Assembly (NCBI GenBank): GCA_016946835.1
Contig: JACVTC010000102.1
Coordinates: forward strand, 431,501 to 495,500
Reading direction: 5' to 3'
DNA length: 64,000 nt
Source: Neocallimastix lanati (nom. inval.)
Lineage: Eukaryota > Neocallimastigomycota > Neocallimastigomycetes > Neocallimastigales > Neocallimastigaceae
Below are positions 25,001-38,157 of this stretch, piece by piece (positions within the stretch are counted from its first letter, which is position 1; every line of letters begins with the position of its first letter). Both the position numbers and the translations under genes were made by a program. The notes below the pieces were generated by a model. The model saw only the letters and a program-made list of their open reading frames with translations. It was not told the origin of the DNA and ran no database searches.

Positions 25001-25780
25001 GACGATGACATCAGTATATCAAAGGAATTTTTCTAATTCAACAAAAATAAAATAATGATATGTTCTATATGTTCTATCGATAATATAGGAATTTATTGAA
25101 AATATGACAAGATTTATTAAATTCTCTTGAAATAAAAATGAAAATTAATTAATTCCATAATTAAATTAAAATATTATATATAGATAATTAAATATATTTT
25201 TTATTTTAACTATTAAAAATTTAAATATTTTATATTAATATATATATATATATATATCACAGCATTTATAATTTTTATGTTTGTATTAATATAAATAATA
25301 ATTTAATATAATTTATTATTATTTTACTATAATTTTTATATTAATAAAAAAAATGAAATTAGTGTTAATAATATACATATAAAAAAAAAAGATAAAATTA
25401 GTAAATATATTTATTATTATTTATAATAATTATAATAATAAAATAATAAAAGTCAAATATTATAATAAAATTTAATATTTACTTTTTTTTATCTATTTTT
25501 TTAGTAGATAGGTAAATATATATATATGTGCTAAAGCACATATATTTATGAATTATAAATATTTCATATATTAGAGATGTTATACCTGAAATAAATATTT
25601 CATACATTAAATTATTCGTTCTAACAAATGTTGATTTATTTTTTTTTTAAAAAAAAAAGTAAGAGAATATACTTCCATAATTTTATTAATTTTATTATAA
25701 AAATTACATGTAGGTAAAAAGTACATTTGAAATTAAAAATAAAAAAAAAAATTTAAAAAATAAAAAATAAAAAAGCTCAA
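21726..25780. other. AT-rich intergenic stretch (4 kb)
   Basis: Features are T runs near 22003-22074, a perfect 15-bp hairpin at 24356-24389, a doubled TGACGTGA-containing motif at 24576-24596, and a palindrome around 25514-25547 centred on GTGCTAAAGCAC. I see no gene, RNA or recognisable mobile element. Confidence 0.5.
24356..24389. repeat. Perfect 15-bp hairpin
   Basis: TAATAAATAAGGTTC at 24356-24370 and its exact reverse complement at 24375-24389 are separated by AAAA. No adjacent gene explains it. Confidence 0.6.
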
Positions 25781-26790
25781 AAAATACTATGCAAGTTGTA
25801 CTATGCGGGAATTTTCTCTTCCTAACAAATAAAAAAGAAATAAAACCAAGAAGTAACATCTTTAAAATAAATAGTGTGGTGTCCACTAAATTCTACACGG
25901 ATTCATCATTTATTGAAATTCTATGTCGAGATTTACCCTTCGTAGAAATAGATAATGATCATGTATTATCATTATACCTTATCAGTATGATAGTCGACGC
26001 TCTTGGTTAAGCTCGGTATTTTGGAATACCTATCAAATAATAGCTCCAAACGAACTACTTATGATAAGTATTGCGCTAGTTAAGAATTCCACCAAGCCCA
26101 TTATTTTTGGAACAGGTGACTCAGATGAACCTTTGGAAAGTACTTCATTTAATTGTCTTTGTTCCCCTCTATCGAAATGTAGCTCGTTTAAAGCTAAAGT
26201 TCCACCAAGAAGGAACAAGTATATATAATGATTGATATAATCTTCAAAATCAGAAATAGAGTCATAGGACGAAAGAGGATTTAACGCTCTAATCTTCCTT
26301 ACGAACAAAACATAGAGATCATCGATAAAATTTAAAGAATTCCATCTAAAAATGCAAGTGCATTGCATTTAAAAATCTAATGCTCAAAAGATTGATTACC
26401 TTCCCCACAACAGGGGCAAGTCTTGGGACAATCATCTGAAACTCTATCTATTCTAATAGCAATAGTAATATTGTATTTATAACCACAGTGTAAATATATA
26501 ATCCACGAAAACCCTAAGTTGAATTGGGAATATTTTAAACTAACCATTATTATATCTTTATTATTTGAGAACTTGTTATTATCGTAATTTTGACCATTAA
26601 TACCTTGAAATTTGGAAACTGATTTCCAGTAACGTTCTAAAATATCGTCATATTTCACACATTTATTTTTTTTTTGATTTTTTTATACAGTGTTCTAGAT
26701 TCTTTAGTTCAGAAATAATAAAGCATTTTGGAAATATATTTAATGAGATCCTTTATAATGCAGTTAGATTTACTCCATTTTACAAACAAA
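25781..26790 (-). mobile_element. LINE 3' fragment (second copy of the 2.5 kb family)
   Basis: Reading the minus strand from about 26790: KWSKSNCIIKDLIKYISK and TKESRTLYKKIKKKMCEI parallel the KWKNSKCIISDLLRDIS and KESKILADKL block of the first copy. An open piece at 26658-26377 follows and ends DDCPKTCPCCGEGNQSFEH, a zinc-knuckle-like motif usual near the end of this LINE type. After a frameshift and a small disruption, 26368-26033 gives an acidic/hydrophobic tail (FEDYINHYIYLFLLGG, HFDRGEQRQLNEVLSKG). The stretch 26032-25781 is GC-richer but has no recognised coding content and may be the element's 3' region. The element is 5'-truncated, as is typical of LINE insertions, and dead. Confidence 0.75.
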
Positions 26791-26859
26791 AATGTTGATT
26801 GATATATAATTATTACATTATTAAAATATTTTACTTTATTATAATAATTTAATTAAATC

Positions 26860-26895
<36 letters not shown>

Positions 26896-26931
26896 TACTA
26901 TTATTATTATTATTATTATTATTACTATTAC

Positions 26932-26989
<58 letters not shown>

Positions 26990-27403
26990 GTCAGTTGTTG
27001 TTGTTGTTTTAAATATTTGCACAAATATTGACAAAAAAAAATGAAATAAAAAATTTTTTTAGAAAATAATTTATAAACAAAAATATTTTTATAATATATT
27101 TAATATTTTTTATTTGTATATTTTATTAATTTATTAATTTATTATTACATGTGTTTTATATATATATATATATATATATTTTCTAACTTTAACAGTTTTA
27201 TTTATTTATTTATTTATTATATTATATTTTTTTTTTTTTTGTTAAATTTTATTTTACTTCTTTTTTTTTCTCTATATATATTTATTTTTCCTTAAAAATT
27301 ATTAATTAAAATGGTATATTATAAAAAAAAATATTATCTATAAATTTACGAATAAATTATATTTAAAAAAATTTTTTTTAATAATTTTCTTTTTTTTTTT
27401 TTT
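26791..27403. repeat. AAT/TTA microsatellite and AT-rich flank
   Basis: A long TTA repeat with CTA interruptions fills about 26860-26990. It is followed by TA-rich sequence up to the 3' end of copy D. Open frames here (poly-Asn or poly-Ile) are repeat artefacts. Confidence 0.75.
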
Positions 27404-29272
27404 TTATAATTTTTTATTTAAATAATTTATTTCATCTTCTAAAACAAAATAATTATTGCAATTGGTCAAAGATCTACCGTTATTAGATAAATTTCTTATT
27501 AGTATATCATCATAATCAGATATAAATTTATTATTACTATTAGATAGATTATCTTTTGGTAATTCATGAGATATATGATTTTTAATTATATCCCTTTGAT
27601 TATTATAACTATCATTATTCTTTGCTTTCAAACTATTTTCATAATTCTTGTAATCAACAAAATCACTGTAATTGTTGTTTGATTTATTAAAATGAAATTT
27701 ATATAAACTACTTTGATGAGACGATGATTGATTACCAGTAATTACTGAATTAGATTTGTTATCAACATAATAATTACCAGATGACATACTAGAAGGTAAA
27801 GTAACTCTTCTTGTGTCTTCATCATCATTTTTATGTAATAATAAAATTTGATCTATAAAAATCATAAAATATTGAACATTAGTAATTGATTGACGAATTT
27901 CATCAAAGGAAAAGTTTAGTTTATGATAGTTATAAGCTTTGAAGAAGTATATTTTTAACATAAGAGTAATCGATATAATTGGTAAGAAAGCAAAGCATAT
28001 AAAAGTAGAAACAAGTATTCTATACTGAGAAAGCATTTTAAATTTTTTAATAAAGCCAATATTTGATTGACTTATTTTTGATAGATTTTTTCTCAATACA
28101 TAATACACCGAAAAATCATATATAACGGAGGTATAAATAATAAGTATTTGAATATACCAATATGGAAAGTAAAATTTATCTACAGTATCTTGATCATATA
28201 CCCCATCTTTATCATAGAGTTGGGATGGAAGAAGTTTATAATGATATACAAACAAAGATATCTTTGAAAAATTAAATAATCCACAAGTAAAATAAACTAA
28301 AAGAATAGATTTTTTATCCCATGACATTGCTTTTGTTCTAAATAATGGATACCAATCTCCGACAATTTCGCCTGTACACCACAGCGTACATCCTATTTGT
28401 CTTGTTAAAAACCATCTTAACGGATGTCTTTCAGGATTACTTGAATCATATCTACATTTAAAACCAATAAAATTATTTTCATTGTCAAAAATCCTTTCAT
28501 TGGCATAATAGCGTGGCATTAAATCACCAAATTTATCTATTACATCACCTAAAGATCTGAATAAATATAGCAAATAATAATAATATTTTAAGAAATAAAA
28601 GAAGAATTTATAAATATAAAAATAAAATAATAATAAGTGATACAATATATATATTTATAATTTATATATAAGATAGTTTTATATATTTAATAAAGTTATA
28701 ATAAATTTTTTAATTTTTTTTATTATTTTATTTTATTTTTATTAATACTCTATTCTTTTATACCACTCTTTATTTTTTATTTTTATTAATACTTTATTTT
28801 ATTATATTACTTCATTCTTTATTTTATTTTATTTTTATTAATAATTTACTCTTTTATATTACTTCACTATTTATTTTATTTTATTTTATTATTTTATTAT
28901 TTAAAAAAAAAAAAAAAAAAAAAAAAAATAAAATTAAAAATATATTATATAAAATATTTGAATTGTTTATAATTACCGTAATATAAAATGAGCCAGTATA
29001 ATTTTCATTACAGGTTTTTTAAAATTAAATTTATGTAGAATAAATATTAGAATTGTCCAGTAAAAGAAGGTAAACTGTAATGGTCTATGTAAAGCATATA
29101 TAATTGTTCGAATGTCATTAATTTTATTATTTAAAATTGTTTCATTATCAAGACTATTGATATATTCTAAATAACAATCATAATTAGTTCCTTTACTAAA
29201 TAACCATTGCAAATTTGTTGCTTTAGTTCCATTTTCTATAAAATATTTTCTATCTAGTAAATTTGAATTCAT
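27404..29272 (-). CDS. Array membrane protein, copy D (two exons)
   Basis: Exon 1 is 29272-28977 and exon 2 is 28556-27404. The phase-2 intron is 28976-28557 (420 bases), and the joined frame is 483 codons (482 residues). Exon 1 has RKYFIENGTKATNLQWL, FFYWTILIFILHKFNF and HFILR. Exon 2 has SLGDVIDKFGDLMPRYYA, HPLRWFLTRQIGCTLWCTGE, DWYPLFRTKAM, CGLFNFSKI, membrane segments, FSFDEIRQSI and NVQYFMIFIDQIL. The Ser/Asn-rich tail is about 140 residues. The 5' part of the intron's downstream end is also open and hydrophobic, but only exon 2 from 28556 is conserved between copies. Its closest relative by eye is copy A: both share a KNLSQI/KNLSKI segment and a DTVD(K/M)FYF(T/P)YWYIQ segment. Confidence 0.82.
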
Positions 29273-30619
29273 ATTTGTATTGCAATTTTAAAAGAATATG
29301 AAATTCTATATATATATATATATATATTTTATATTTATTCTTATTATATTTTTTCAAATATTGAATCTTACTTTTTATATAAATTTAATTTCGAAATAAT
29401 TTGTGTTTTAATTTTTATTCAATTTTTATTTAGTTTTTAGCTTTAATATTATCAAAATATTAAATTTACTCTAATTTTATTTTTTATTTATTTATTTTTT
29501 TTTTTAAATATACTAATATTAATATGTAATTTATTTATAATATTAATAAGAAAAGTTTTAAGTAATTGTATATTTTTTAAAAAATTTTAATAAATTTTAA
29601 AATATTATTATACTACATTTTATTCGAAAATATTAAAATTCTTTAATAAATTTATATAAAAATTTAGAGAAATATTTTATAACACAACAAGCATACTTTT
29701 TATTCTGTTTTATTTTATTTTTTATTTTTTTTTTTTTTTTATTATTATAAAAATTATTAATAATTAATTAAAGGGAATGTTATAATCATTTAATAATAAT
29801 TTTTAAAAAAATCCGTTAAGATATTTAAATATCCATAATAGCAATTATTTTAATTAAAAAAAAAAAAAATTTTTTTTTAGTTATTGTATAAATATACATA
29901 TTTTATTATTAGATAAACTTTTTATTTTTATATTTTAATTAAAAAAAGTTTTTTTAATAATTTTATTTTTATATTTTAATAAAAAGTGTATTGTTTAAAA
30001 TGATTTTTAATTAATTATAAAATATATATATATATGAAATTCTAATAAAGCATCTAAATTAAAATATAATAATATATTCTTTATTTATAATTAATAATCC
30101 TTTCTTTTTTTTAAATATTTACAAAAGAAATATTTGATTAATATAAATAATTACATATATAATTAATTAATTGATTAATTAATTGGAATTCATAATAATA
30201 TATAAGTACAATATGTCTTTAATATTGACTTTCCAACTTCTATTTTGCTTTTCGATTAATTTTATTTTATTAAATTATAATTTCTCTTTGAAATGATTTT
30301 AAAAAGTAAATTATCTTATTTTATTTTTAATTAATAAATATTATAAACACATTCAATGACTTCAATTTTAATAGAATTTATTCAATGAATATAGAAATTT
30401 ATTATAAATCAAATATTAAATCATAAATATAAAATATTGTACACCTTAACATTTTTAATTTTTTTTTCTTAAACTTTAAATATTATTTTTTTTTTCTGCT
30501 ATAATATGGTATATCTAAACATTTTTATTTGTTTTTTTTTTTTTTATAAATCTATGAATATTATTTTTTTTCTATTATTATTTATACTTTTTATTTTTAT
30601 CGTTTTTTTTTTTTTAAAA

Positions 30620-31140
30620 AAAAGCTTTTAGAATTTTATATATATCTGCATAAACATATATAGTACTTTTCTTTTACACAATATTCATATAATTAATAAT
30701 TAAATAAATAAAGATTAAAGTTCACAATAAATGCGGCTTTAAAAAAAAATTACACAATACTAAATATATATTTATATACTTTAAGTGAAACCTTGATCGG
30801 TATTATATTCAATATATGGGTTACCACAAACATATATGATATATTCCACAGCCACAATGCTTTCAAATTTATTAACTAATTCGGCTTCGACCTTCATTTT
30901 TTAATCTCTAAGGTTTAACAATCATATATGAGAAAATGCGGCTTGAACAAAATCGAAGGATATTCATGTTTTTAATTAAAATTGATGAATAGTTACATTC
31001 CTCTCAGTTAACTAGATTTATTAGAATATGAAATGTATTATAGTATTCTTTGCTCATCCTAAGTACAGAAACCTTAGCACAAGAATAGAGTCCGAGACAA
31101 TATATTTTTCTTTAAAATCACTTTTAAACTATATGTCACA
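30620..31140. repeat. Dispersed repeat related to 45.6-45.8 kb and 4.2 kb
   Basis: AGAATTTTATATATATCT, CTTTTACACAATAT and GGGTTACCACAAACATATA occur here in the same order and similar spacing as at 45637-45770. AAAGATTAAAGTTCACAATAA (30711-30731) matches 4214-4234. The GC-richer stretch to about 31140 has no coding frame. It is probably a decayed mobile element of unknown class. Confidence 0.5.
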
Positions 31141-31493
31141 TATTATAAGTGCATTTAATTTACTAATAAAAAAAAAATTTAGTATACAATGATATAACTT
31201 AATTTTCTTATAAATTATATATTACTCATTTTATTTCTATTGAATAATGAATTTTCTTGTAAATTATATATTATTCATTTTATTTCTATTGAATTATGAA
31301 TAACTATTTAATTTTCTTTTTTAATATATACATCTATTTTATTTAAATTAATTTTTGTGTGACGTGACATTATTTTATGACACAAAATGAGTAACACTAA
31401 AAAACTTTTTTTTTTTTATTATTGTATTAATAATATTATTGTTTTAAAATAAATTAACAATATATTAATTATATTTAATTATTTAAATACTAT

Positions 31494-31524
<31 letters not shown>

Positions 31525-32036
31525 TGTATTTATTTATTTATTTATATTTAATTTATTTATTTATTTATTTATTTATATTTTGTTTATTTGTTTATTTGTT
31601 TATTTATATTTTTATATTTATATTTCCATATTAATTTTTTTATTTCATATAATATTTTTTTTGTTTTCCATATTAACTGCTTTTTATATTAATTATTTTT
31701 TTTTTTTCTATATTAATTTTTTATTATTTTGTTATTGTAGTTTTGGACTTACATACATATAAATTAAAAAAATATAAATAAAAAAAAAAAAAAAAGATAC
31801 AAAAATTTCACAACATAAAATTTTTAATTTTATTAAATTATTATTAAAAATAATAAATACTAATTGTAAATTAAAAAAGTGTGTTTTTTATTTAATATTT
31901 CTATATCTATATATATTATTTATGAGTTGTATAAGTAAATGGTGGAAATAGAAAATGTTTATCCTCTCTTTATACAAGATATCATGTTTTCTTGACATTC
32001 TTTTGGGTTATACTTAAAATAATTTATCATTTAAGT

Positions 32037-32115
32037 GGGAGTGTTAAATTTCACCAAGTTGCATTTTACTAAATTTTTATTTTTCATTGTTATAAGCATG
32101 TTGCATTTACTTTCA
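32037..32115. repeat. Transposon-end relic (GGGAG...TTTCACC..TTGCATTT)
   Basis: GGGAGTGTTAAATTTCACCA followed by AGTTGCATTTTACTAAA resembles the end of the hAT-like element at 10913-10968 and the relic at 38960-39000. No partner end with a target duplication was found nearby. Confidence 0.4.
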
Positions 32116-32467
32116 GTCTAAGTGACATACTAACATAAATAAACAAATAAAAATAAAAAATTAATAAAAATTAATAAAAATTAAAAAATAAAAAATAAAA
32201 AATAAAAAATAAAAAATAAAAAATAAAAAATAAAAAATAAAAAATAAAAAATAAAAAATAAAAAATAAAAAAATTATTTAAAAAAAAATTGATAAAAATA
32301 AAAAAAAAAAATTAATACACAAAAAAAATCAATTAATATATATAAAACTTTTTATTTAATAATTAGAATAATATTTATTTAATAATCAGTATAATAATAA
32401 TCAGTACATTGTATTTTATTATTGCCTTATTAATAGTTCATAAAAAAAAACATTCAGAGTCTGAGTT

Positions 32468-32751
32468 TCATGTATAATATATATATTCAAAACCTTCAGG
32501 ATTATCATTTTTATGAAATTTTGAACATTCTTTATTTTGTAGAAATATATCCTCATATGAACAAGATTTAACAATATATTTTTTAATATTACCGTTTTCA
32601 TCTTGAAATTTAGTGTACATTTTAGGATTATCGTTTTTAAAACTAATACAATTATTTTCTCTACAATAATAATTATGTCTATTGTTCGTATTACCTATAC
32701 TTATAGTATCTTTTGGTACAGCATTGTCGCTATATTCTTGAATATAATTTT
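32468..32751 (-). pseudogene. Orphan exon of a Cys-containing, probably secreted, protein
   Basis: Minus strand, from a possible acceptor (CTCAG, exon start 32751) to a TGA at 32470-32468. This gives 94 uninterrupted codons of varied composition, unlike the flanks. Recognisable pieces are YSDNAVPKDTISIGN, YYCRENNCISFKNDNPKMYT, DENGNIKKYIVKSCSYEDIF and NKECSKFHKNDNPEGFEY. Five Cys, Asn/Asp/Gly turns and the duplicated NDNP motif suggest part of a small extracellular repeat protein. There is no Met early in the frame. The upstream frame at 33478-33263 is hydrophobic but not clearly connected, so this is either the last exon of a gene I cannot complete or a truncated copy. I name no family. Confidence 0.5.
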
Positions 32752-34827
32752 CTGAGATAATTGATTGTTATATAACACATTAATATATTGTTTGAAAGTA
32801 TATAAACTATATAATATATATTGTATAAATATCTAGTAATAATATTATATAATAATTTGTATTTTAAATTAATTTTATTCGATTGTTTTAAAAAAATACT
32901 AATTAAAAAAAAAAAAAAATATTTATATATTTTTAATTATTTGAAAATAATTGATATATTAGTAATAATAATGTAGTATAGGGTTACAATATATCGAATT
33001 ATTATTATTATACTTTAAGATTACAGAAAATATTTTTAAAATTAATTACTATAAACGTTATAAAAAAAAGTTATTCTAAAACTATAAAATATATTGTTGT
33101 TAATTGTAATTTTTAATAATTAAAATTAAAGAAGATACATTGAAAATATTAAATTACATATTATTTTATATTCCACATATTATACATATACATTCATATC
33201 AATAATACACAACTCTATTTTATATTATAAATTTATGCATTAATGTTTACTTATTAAATTGTTTATTCTTTATTATATTTATCTAATATAATATCTGAAG
33301 TTTTAATTACTAGAATAAATATTAAATATGTCGTCCAAACATATTTTAATAATATTTGAATATTAGATTTTTTTTTATATTTTTTTTTAAAAAAAAAAAG
33401 TAATAAAAATATTTTTAAATAAAAATTAATAAAAATATTATTAAATAATATAACTATTATTATTAAAGTTGAAATCAATATTTGTATTTATTTTAGTTGT
33501 TTTAGTTGATAGTACCTATTTATTTCAGCTGTTTTAGTAAAGGTAAAGGCAATTCTATTACAGGTGAATATTTGAATTAGACCACACATTGAAAAAATCA
33601 TATATGTTTAGTGATGATAAATGTGTAAATTTTTATTTTTGTGAAAACGTATTAATGGCGGATTATTTAGTATTACGAATCATTTAAGAAAATGTTACTT
33701 AAGAAATTATCGTTTGCCTGAAGAATTCAGTGATATAAATAATCCTGATGATTGTTAAGTTCAATTTTGAATGCCTGGAACACTATAGATATGATTGCAT
33801 ATGTTTAACGATATATTTTGCATTATTTTATTAATAAAATATAGCTGTTTTGTTCAAAAAGGCATTCAAAATGAAAGAAATTGAATGGTTAAACGAAATG
33901 AAGTGAATGAAGACGAGTGAGAGATCAAGCATGTAACATAGTGAAGCTGCATAGAGGCTCGAGATCAGTCGAGAATGAGCGAAATGTAGTCAATGAGATT
34001 GTTTTCATTCATAATATTCAGTGTTTTTAGGGTTATTTTGCATATAGTTTTTGATATATTTTAGCATAAAAACCTTGTTGTTATATATTTTAAATATGGA
34101 GCCTTAATTAATAAATCAAATATAGCATAGTTTTAGTATAAATGAATCATAAAACCCTATATGTTTATTAACAATCTGGAACGTATATAATTCAATGAAC
34201 AAAACAGCTATGATTTAATAATGATCTTAGAAAATGTTATATTTTTTTATTAACCTTATTTTATCAATTTAAAAAACTGAATTATCTTAATATTAATTTA
34301 TTATATTATAATATATAAAAATTTTTTATATATTTTCTCATAAATTATTTATATTTTATTATAAAAATTATAAAAATATAAAACAAAAAAAAAAAAAAGG
34401 TACTAAAATATATTAAAATATATAATATTTATATGTTTTATTAAGTAATATTAATTTATTATAAAATATAAAAATTTTTAAATATACTATTTAAGACTTA
34501 ATATTTATGAAATTTTAATTTATATACATAGTAATTATATTTTTTCTTATAAATTGTCTAATTAAATTAATTTATATTATAGTGTAGAGTTATAAACTTC
34601 TAAAAATTTATATATACATATATATATTCTCATAAATTATTTACATTTTATTATAAGAATTATAAAAATAAAAAAAAAAAAAAAAGAATTTTAGATATAT
34701 ATATATTTTCATAAATTATTTACATTTTATTATAAATATTATAAAAAAAAAAAAAGAAAAGCACTAAAATATACACTAATTATATAATTTATTAAGAAAT
34801 TTTTTTTATATTAATAAGGATTATGAA
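32752..34827. other. AT-rich stretch with foldback cluster
   Basis: This is the 3' flank of copy E. Apart from the inverted-repeat cluster at 33760-34211 (listed separately) it is A/T-rich sequence with A runs (34388-34398, 34672-34684, 34745-34755). There is no gene. Confidence 0.5.
33760..34211. repeat. MITE-like nested inverted repeats with GC-richer core
   Basis: ATAGCTGTTTTGTTCA at 33841-33856 is exactly repeated in reverse complement at 34196-34211, framing 371 bases. Overlapping it, TTCAATTTTGAATGCCT at 33760-33776 pairs with AGGCATTCAAAATGAA at 33860-33875. Between them 33880-34010 is clearly GC-richer (for example GAGGCTCGAGATCAGTCGAG) and non-coding. I could not find a clean target duplication. 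It looks like a small DNA element, possibly one nested in another. Confidence 0.5.
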
Positions 34828-36376
34828 TTATTTCAAATAATTCCACTTAGTATTGTCATTATTAGTATCATAATTTCCTAATGTGTTATTTTTATTAAAT
34901 TTTTTTGTACCAAAGTTTAAGTTATTACTATTAATTGAATTATTATTACTATTGTTATATCTGCCAGATAAATTAATATTTACATCATTACTATATTCGA
35001 AAATACTATTTTGGAAACTTTTATTATTTAAAGTTACATTTGAAAAAGTACCACTATTATTATTTAGATTATGATAATGGAAGTTTGGATAACTTAAATT
35101 TGATTTTTTATCATATATTTTAGAATGAATAGATTCTTCCTTGGAAGAGTTTTCTTTTTTGGAACTAATTAATAAAATTTGATCAATAAAAATCATAAAG
35201 TATTGAACATTAGCAATAGATTGTCTAATTTCATCAAATGAAAAATTTAAATCATGATAATGATATTTATTTAAATAGTAGAATTTGAAAATAATTGTAA
35301 TTGAAATTAAAGGTAAAAATAGAATACTAATAATAGCAGATACAATAATTCTGTATTCAGAAATGGTTTTAAATTTCTTTAAGAATCCCGATTCTGTTTT
35401 TATTATTTTGAAAACATATTTTTTCAATACATAAAAAACGGAAATATCATAAATAACTGAGGAATAAATAATAATTAAATGAATAACCCAATATTTGAAA
35501 TAAAAATAGTTCATTTGTTCTTTATTATAAACACCTTTTTCATTATATAATTTTGTTGGGCTGAAAGTAAAATGAAGAATAATAATAGCAATTTTTGATA
35601 AGTTAAAAATACCACAGGTAAAATAAACTAGCCAAATTGACTTTTGATCTCTTGCAACAGCTCTTGTACGAAGTAAAGGATACCAATCACCAGCTATTTC
35701 ACCCGTAAACCAAAACAGTATTGCTAATTGTCTTGTTATAAACCATTTTAATGGATGTCTTTCCTTTGCTGATGAATCATAAATACAGTCCATACTAATC
35801 TCAAGACCATTACTATCAAAAACTGGGGTATTAGCATAGTATCGTGGTAATAAATCACCAATTTTATCTAAAACATCACCCGCTGTACTATTATTGTTAT
35901 GTATATATTTAAAAAATATTGATATATAAATAAATAAAATTATTAATGATTTAGTATTAAATAAATTTTTGTTAAGTAGATATTTTTTAATAAAAAAATA
36001 TATATATATAAATAATTTATATATATTTTTATAATTATATATATATATATATAATTAATTACCGTAATATAAAATGTGCTAAAATAATTTTCATTACCGG
36101 TTTTTTAAAGTTGAATTTATGTAAGATAAATATTAACAAAGTCCAATAGAAAAATGTAAATTGAAGTGGCCTATGTATGGAATATATTATACCTCTAATA
36201 ACATCAATTTTATTTTCTAATTTATCTTCTTCCCCAAGAGAATCCAAATACCTTAAATAACAAGTAAAATTTGTTCCTTTACTAAATAACCATTCCATAT
36301 AACTGGCTTGAGCCCCATTCTCTATAAAATATTTTCTCTCTAATTGAAGTTTGTTAATTTCAACTTGTGATAACAT
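34828..36376 (-). CDS. Array membrane protein, copy E (two exons)
   Basis: Exon 1 is 36376-36063 and exon 2 is 35887-34828. The phase-2 intron is 36062-35888 (175 bases), and the joined frame is 458 codons (457 residues). Exon 1 has RKYFIENGAQASYMEWL, FFYWTLLIFILHKFNF and HFILR. Exon 2 opens TAGDVLDKIGDLLPRYYA, where the other copies have SLGD. HPLKWFITRQLAILFWFTGE, DWYPLLRTRAV, CGIFNLSKI, membrane segments, FSFDEIRQSI and NVQYFMIFIDQIL follow. The tail is short, about 120 residues, Asn/Ser-rich, ending NTKWNYLK. Conserved blocks are intact and no frame disruption is visible, so it is probably functional. Biological role is unknown. Confidence 0.82.
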
Positions 36377-38119
36377 TGTTTTTTTTTTAATATACTATTT
36401 TATATTAATTTTTAATTTTTTTTTTTTTTTTATATACTTAAATGTAGGGAATCTTTTACTTTATCTATAACATATTAATAATTTATAATTTTTTTTTTTC
36501 TTTTGACTTCCACTTTATTATAGTTCTAATTTCGATTAAATATATATTTATATTAATGAATAATTAACTTTTTTTAATAAAAAAAAAAAAAAAAAAAATC
36601 ATATTTATACATACAATTTATTCAAAAATTTTTTAAATTACTTTTTTTTCGGTTTATATACTATTTTATGAATAAATTAAAAATTCATATTCAACCAGTA
36701 ATAATTAAATATAATTAAATTTACCCAAAATAATAGCAAATAAAACCAAACGCAATGAAGACATATTTTTTTCAAATAATTTTACTATTTAAACTTTTTG
36801 AATCTAAAATTATTAATAAATTTACATAATTCTAATTTTAATTATTTTTTATGATGATTTTAAAATTTAATATTCTATTTATTAAATAAAGTAATTACTC
36901 CTTACGGAATTATGGAAACAAAAAACAAAAAAAAAAAAAAAATTATAATGATTAGTATTACTAATTACTATTATTAGTGTTATATTATTATTGACTAATA
37001 AGTCATTCATTTAAATAGATAATATAAATTATTTATTAAAAAATCAAAATAACCAATAAAAAAAAATCATAAAATAAAAATAATTTATCTTTAATAATTA
37101 ACTACTTATGAATTTATAAGAAATATTATAATTTTAAAATGGCAACTGTTATATAAATTTAAATTATTTATATATATTAGAATTTTGTTATATATATACA
37201 ATTTTTAAAATATGAAAAATTTTATTATTACAAAAGAAATTCTTAATAAAAAATTACATAGAACTATAATTATTATTAATTTTAAAAAGTTTTAATTATA
37301 TTATTGAATAAAATATATATCACGTGTATTAATTTAATTATTTTATTTTAATATTTTAAATTTAATAATAAAAAAAATTAAAAAAAAAAAAAAAGTATTT
37401 TCTAATATAAAGACTAGAATCATTAAAATAATTATTTAATATTATTATTTATTGATAATTTAATAAACTAATTAATTATCAAAAGTTTTACTTTAACATT
37501 AAATAGTTTGATTTAACATTTAACAAAACTTTTTATAATTATTTAACCTAACATTATTTTTTTTAATGATTCGACTTAACATTTTGTAAAACATTTTTAT
37601 TTATTATTTAAGCATTAATATTTTATTGTTAAAAAAAGCAAATACATACCTTTAAAAAAAAAAAAAAAAGCATATACTTATCTTTAAAAAAAAATAAAAT
37701 AAAATAAAAATAAAAGATTATTAAATAGACTTTTTTCCATTTTTTAATTTTATATATTTATATATATATATTAAAAATTTTATATACAATTTCCTTTTAT
37801 GAAAAGTGTAAAAAAAAAATTATTCTTATTTTGGGGAATTAGAATTTATAATTTTCTTAAAGATAAAATTAATCTATTATTTATTCTAGAATTATTTACA
37901 TTATATTTTTTTTTTACCTACTACATTTATAAAGTAATGAATATTAAAAAAATTAATTTTATGAAATTGTTGAAATGAAGTTAAATATATTTATTATTAT
38001 TATTGTATCATATAATAATAAATCATAATCTAGAATATTTTTCAGATTCATATACAATTGTGCTATTGAGTAATAAATGTAAATGTGGCATATATTAATG
38101 ATTATTAATATACAAAATG

Positions 38120-38157
<38 letters not shown>

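Larger units (their letters stand above)
29273..32467. other. AT-rich intergenic stretch with dispersed-repeat relics
   Basis: It holds the 30.6-31.1 kb dispersed repeat (listed separately), a TTTA repeat at 31490-31610, a transposon-end relic at 32037-32075 and an AAATAAA-type repeat at 32165-32272. I see no gene. Confidence 0.5.

Noticed and set aside
25789-26010. 73-codon plus-strand frame (VVLCGNFLF...)
   Set aside because: It overlaps the 3' region of a minus-strand LINE fragment. There is no homology I can recognise and no splice or codon support.
26839-27034. Poly-Asn/poly-Ile open frames
   Set aside because: They are pure microsatellite translation with no conserved sequence.
32165-32272. 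Regular repeat that could suggest a CRISPR-like array
   Set aside because: It is a 7-base A/T microsatellite without unique spacers.
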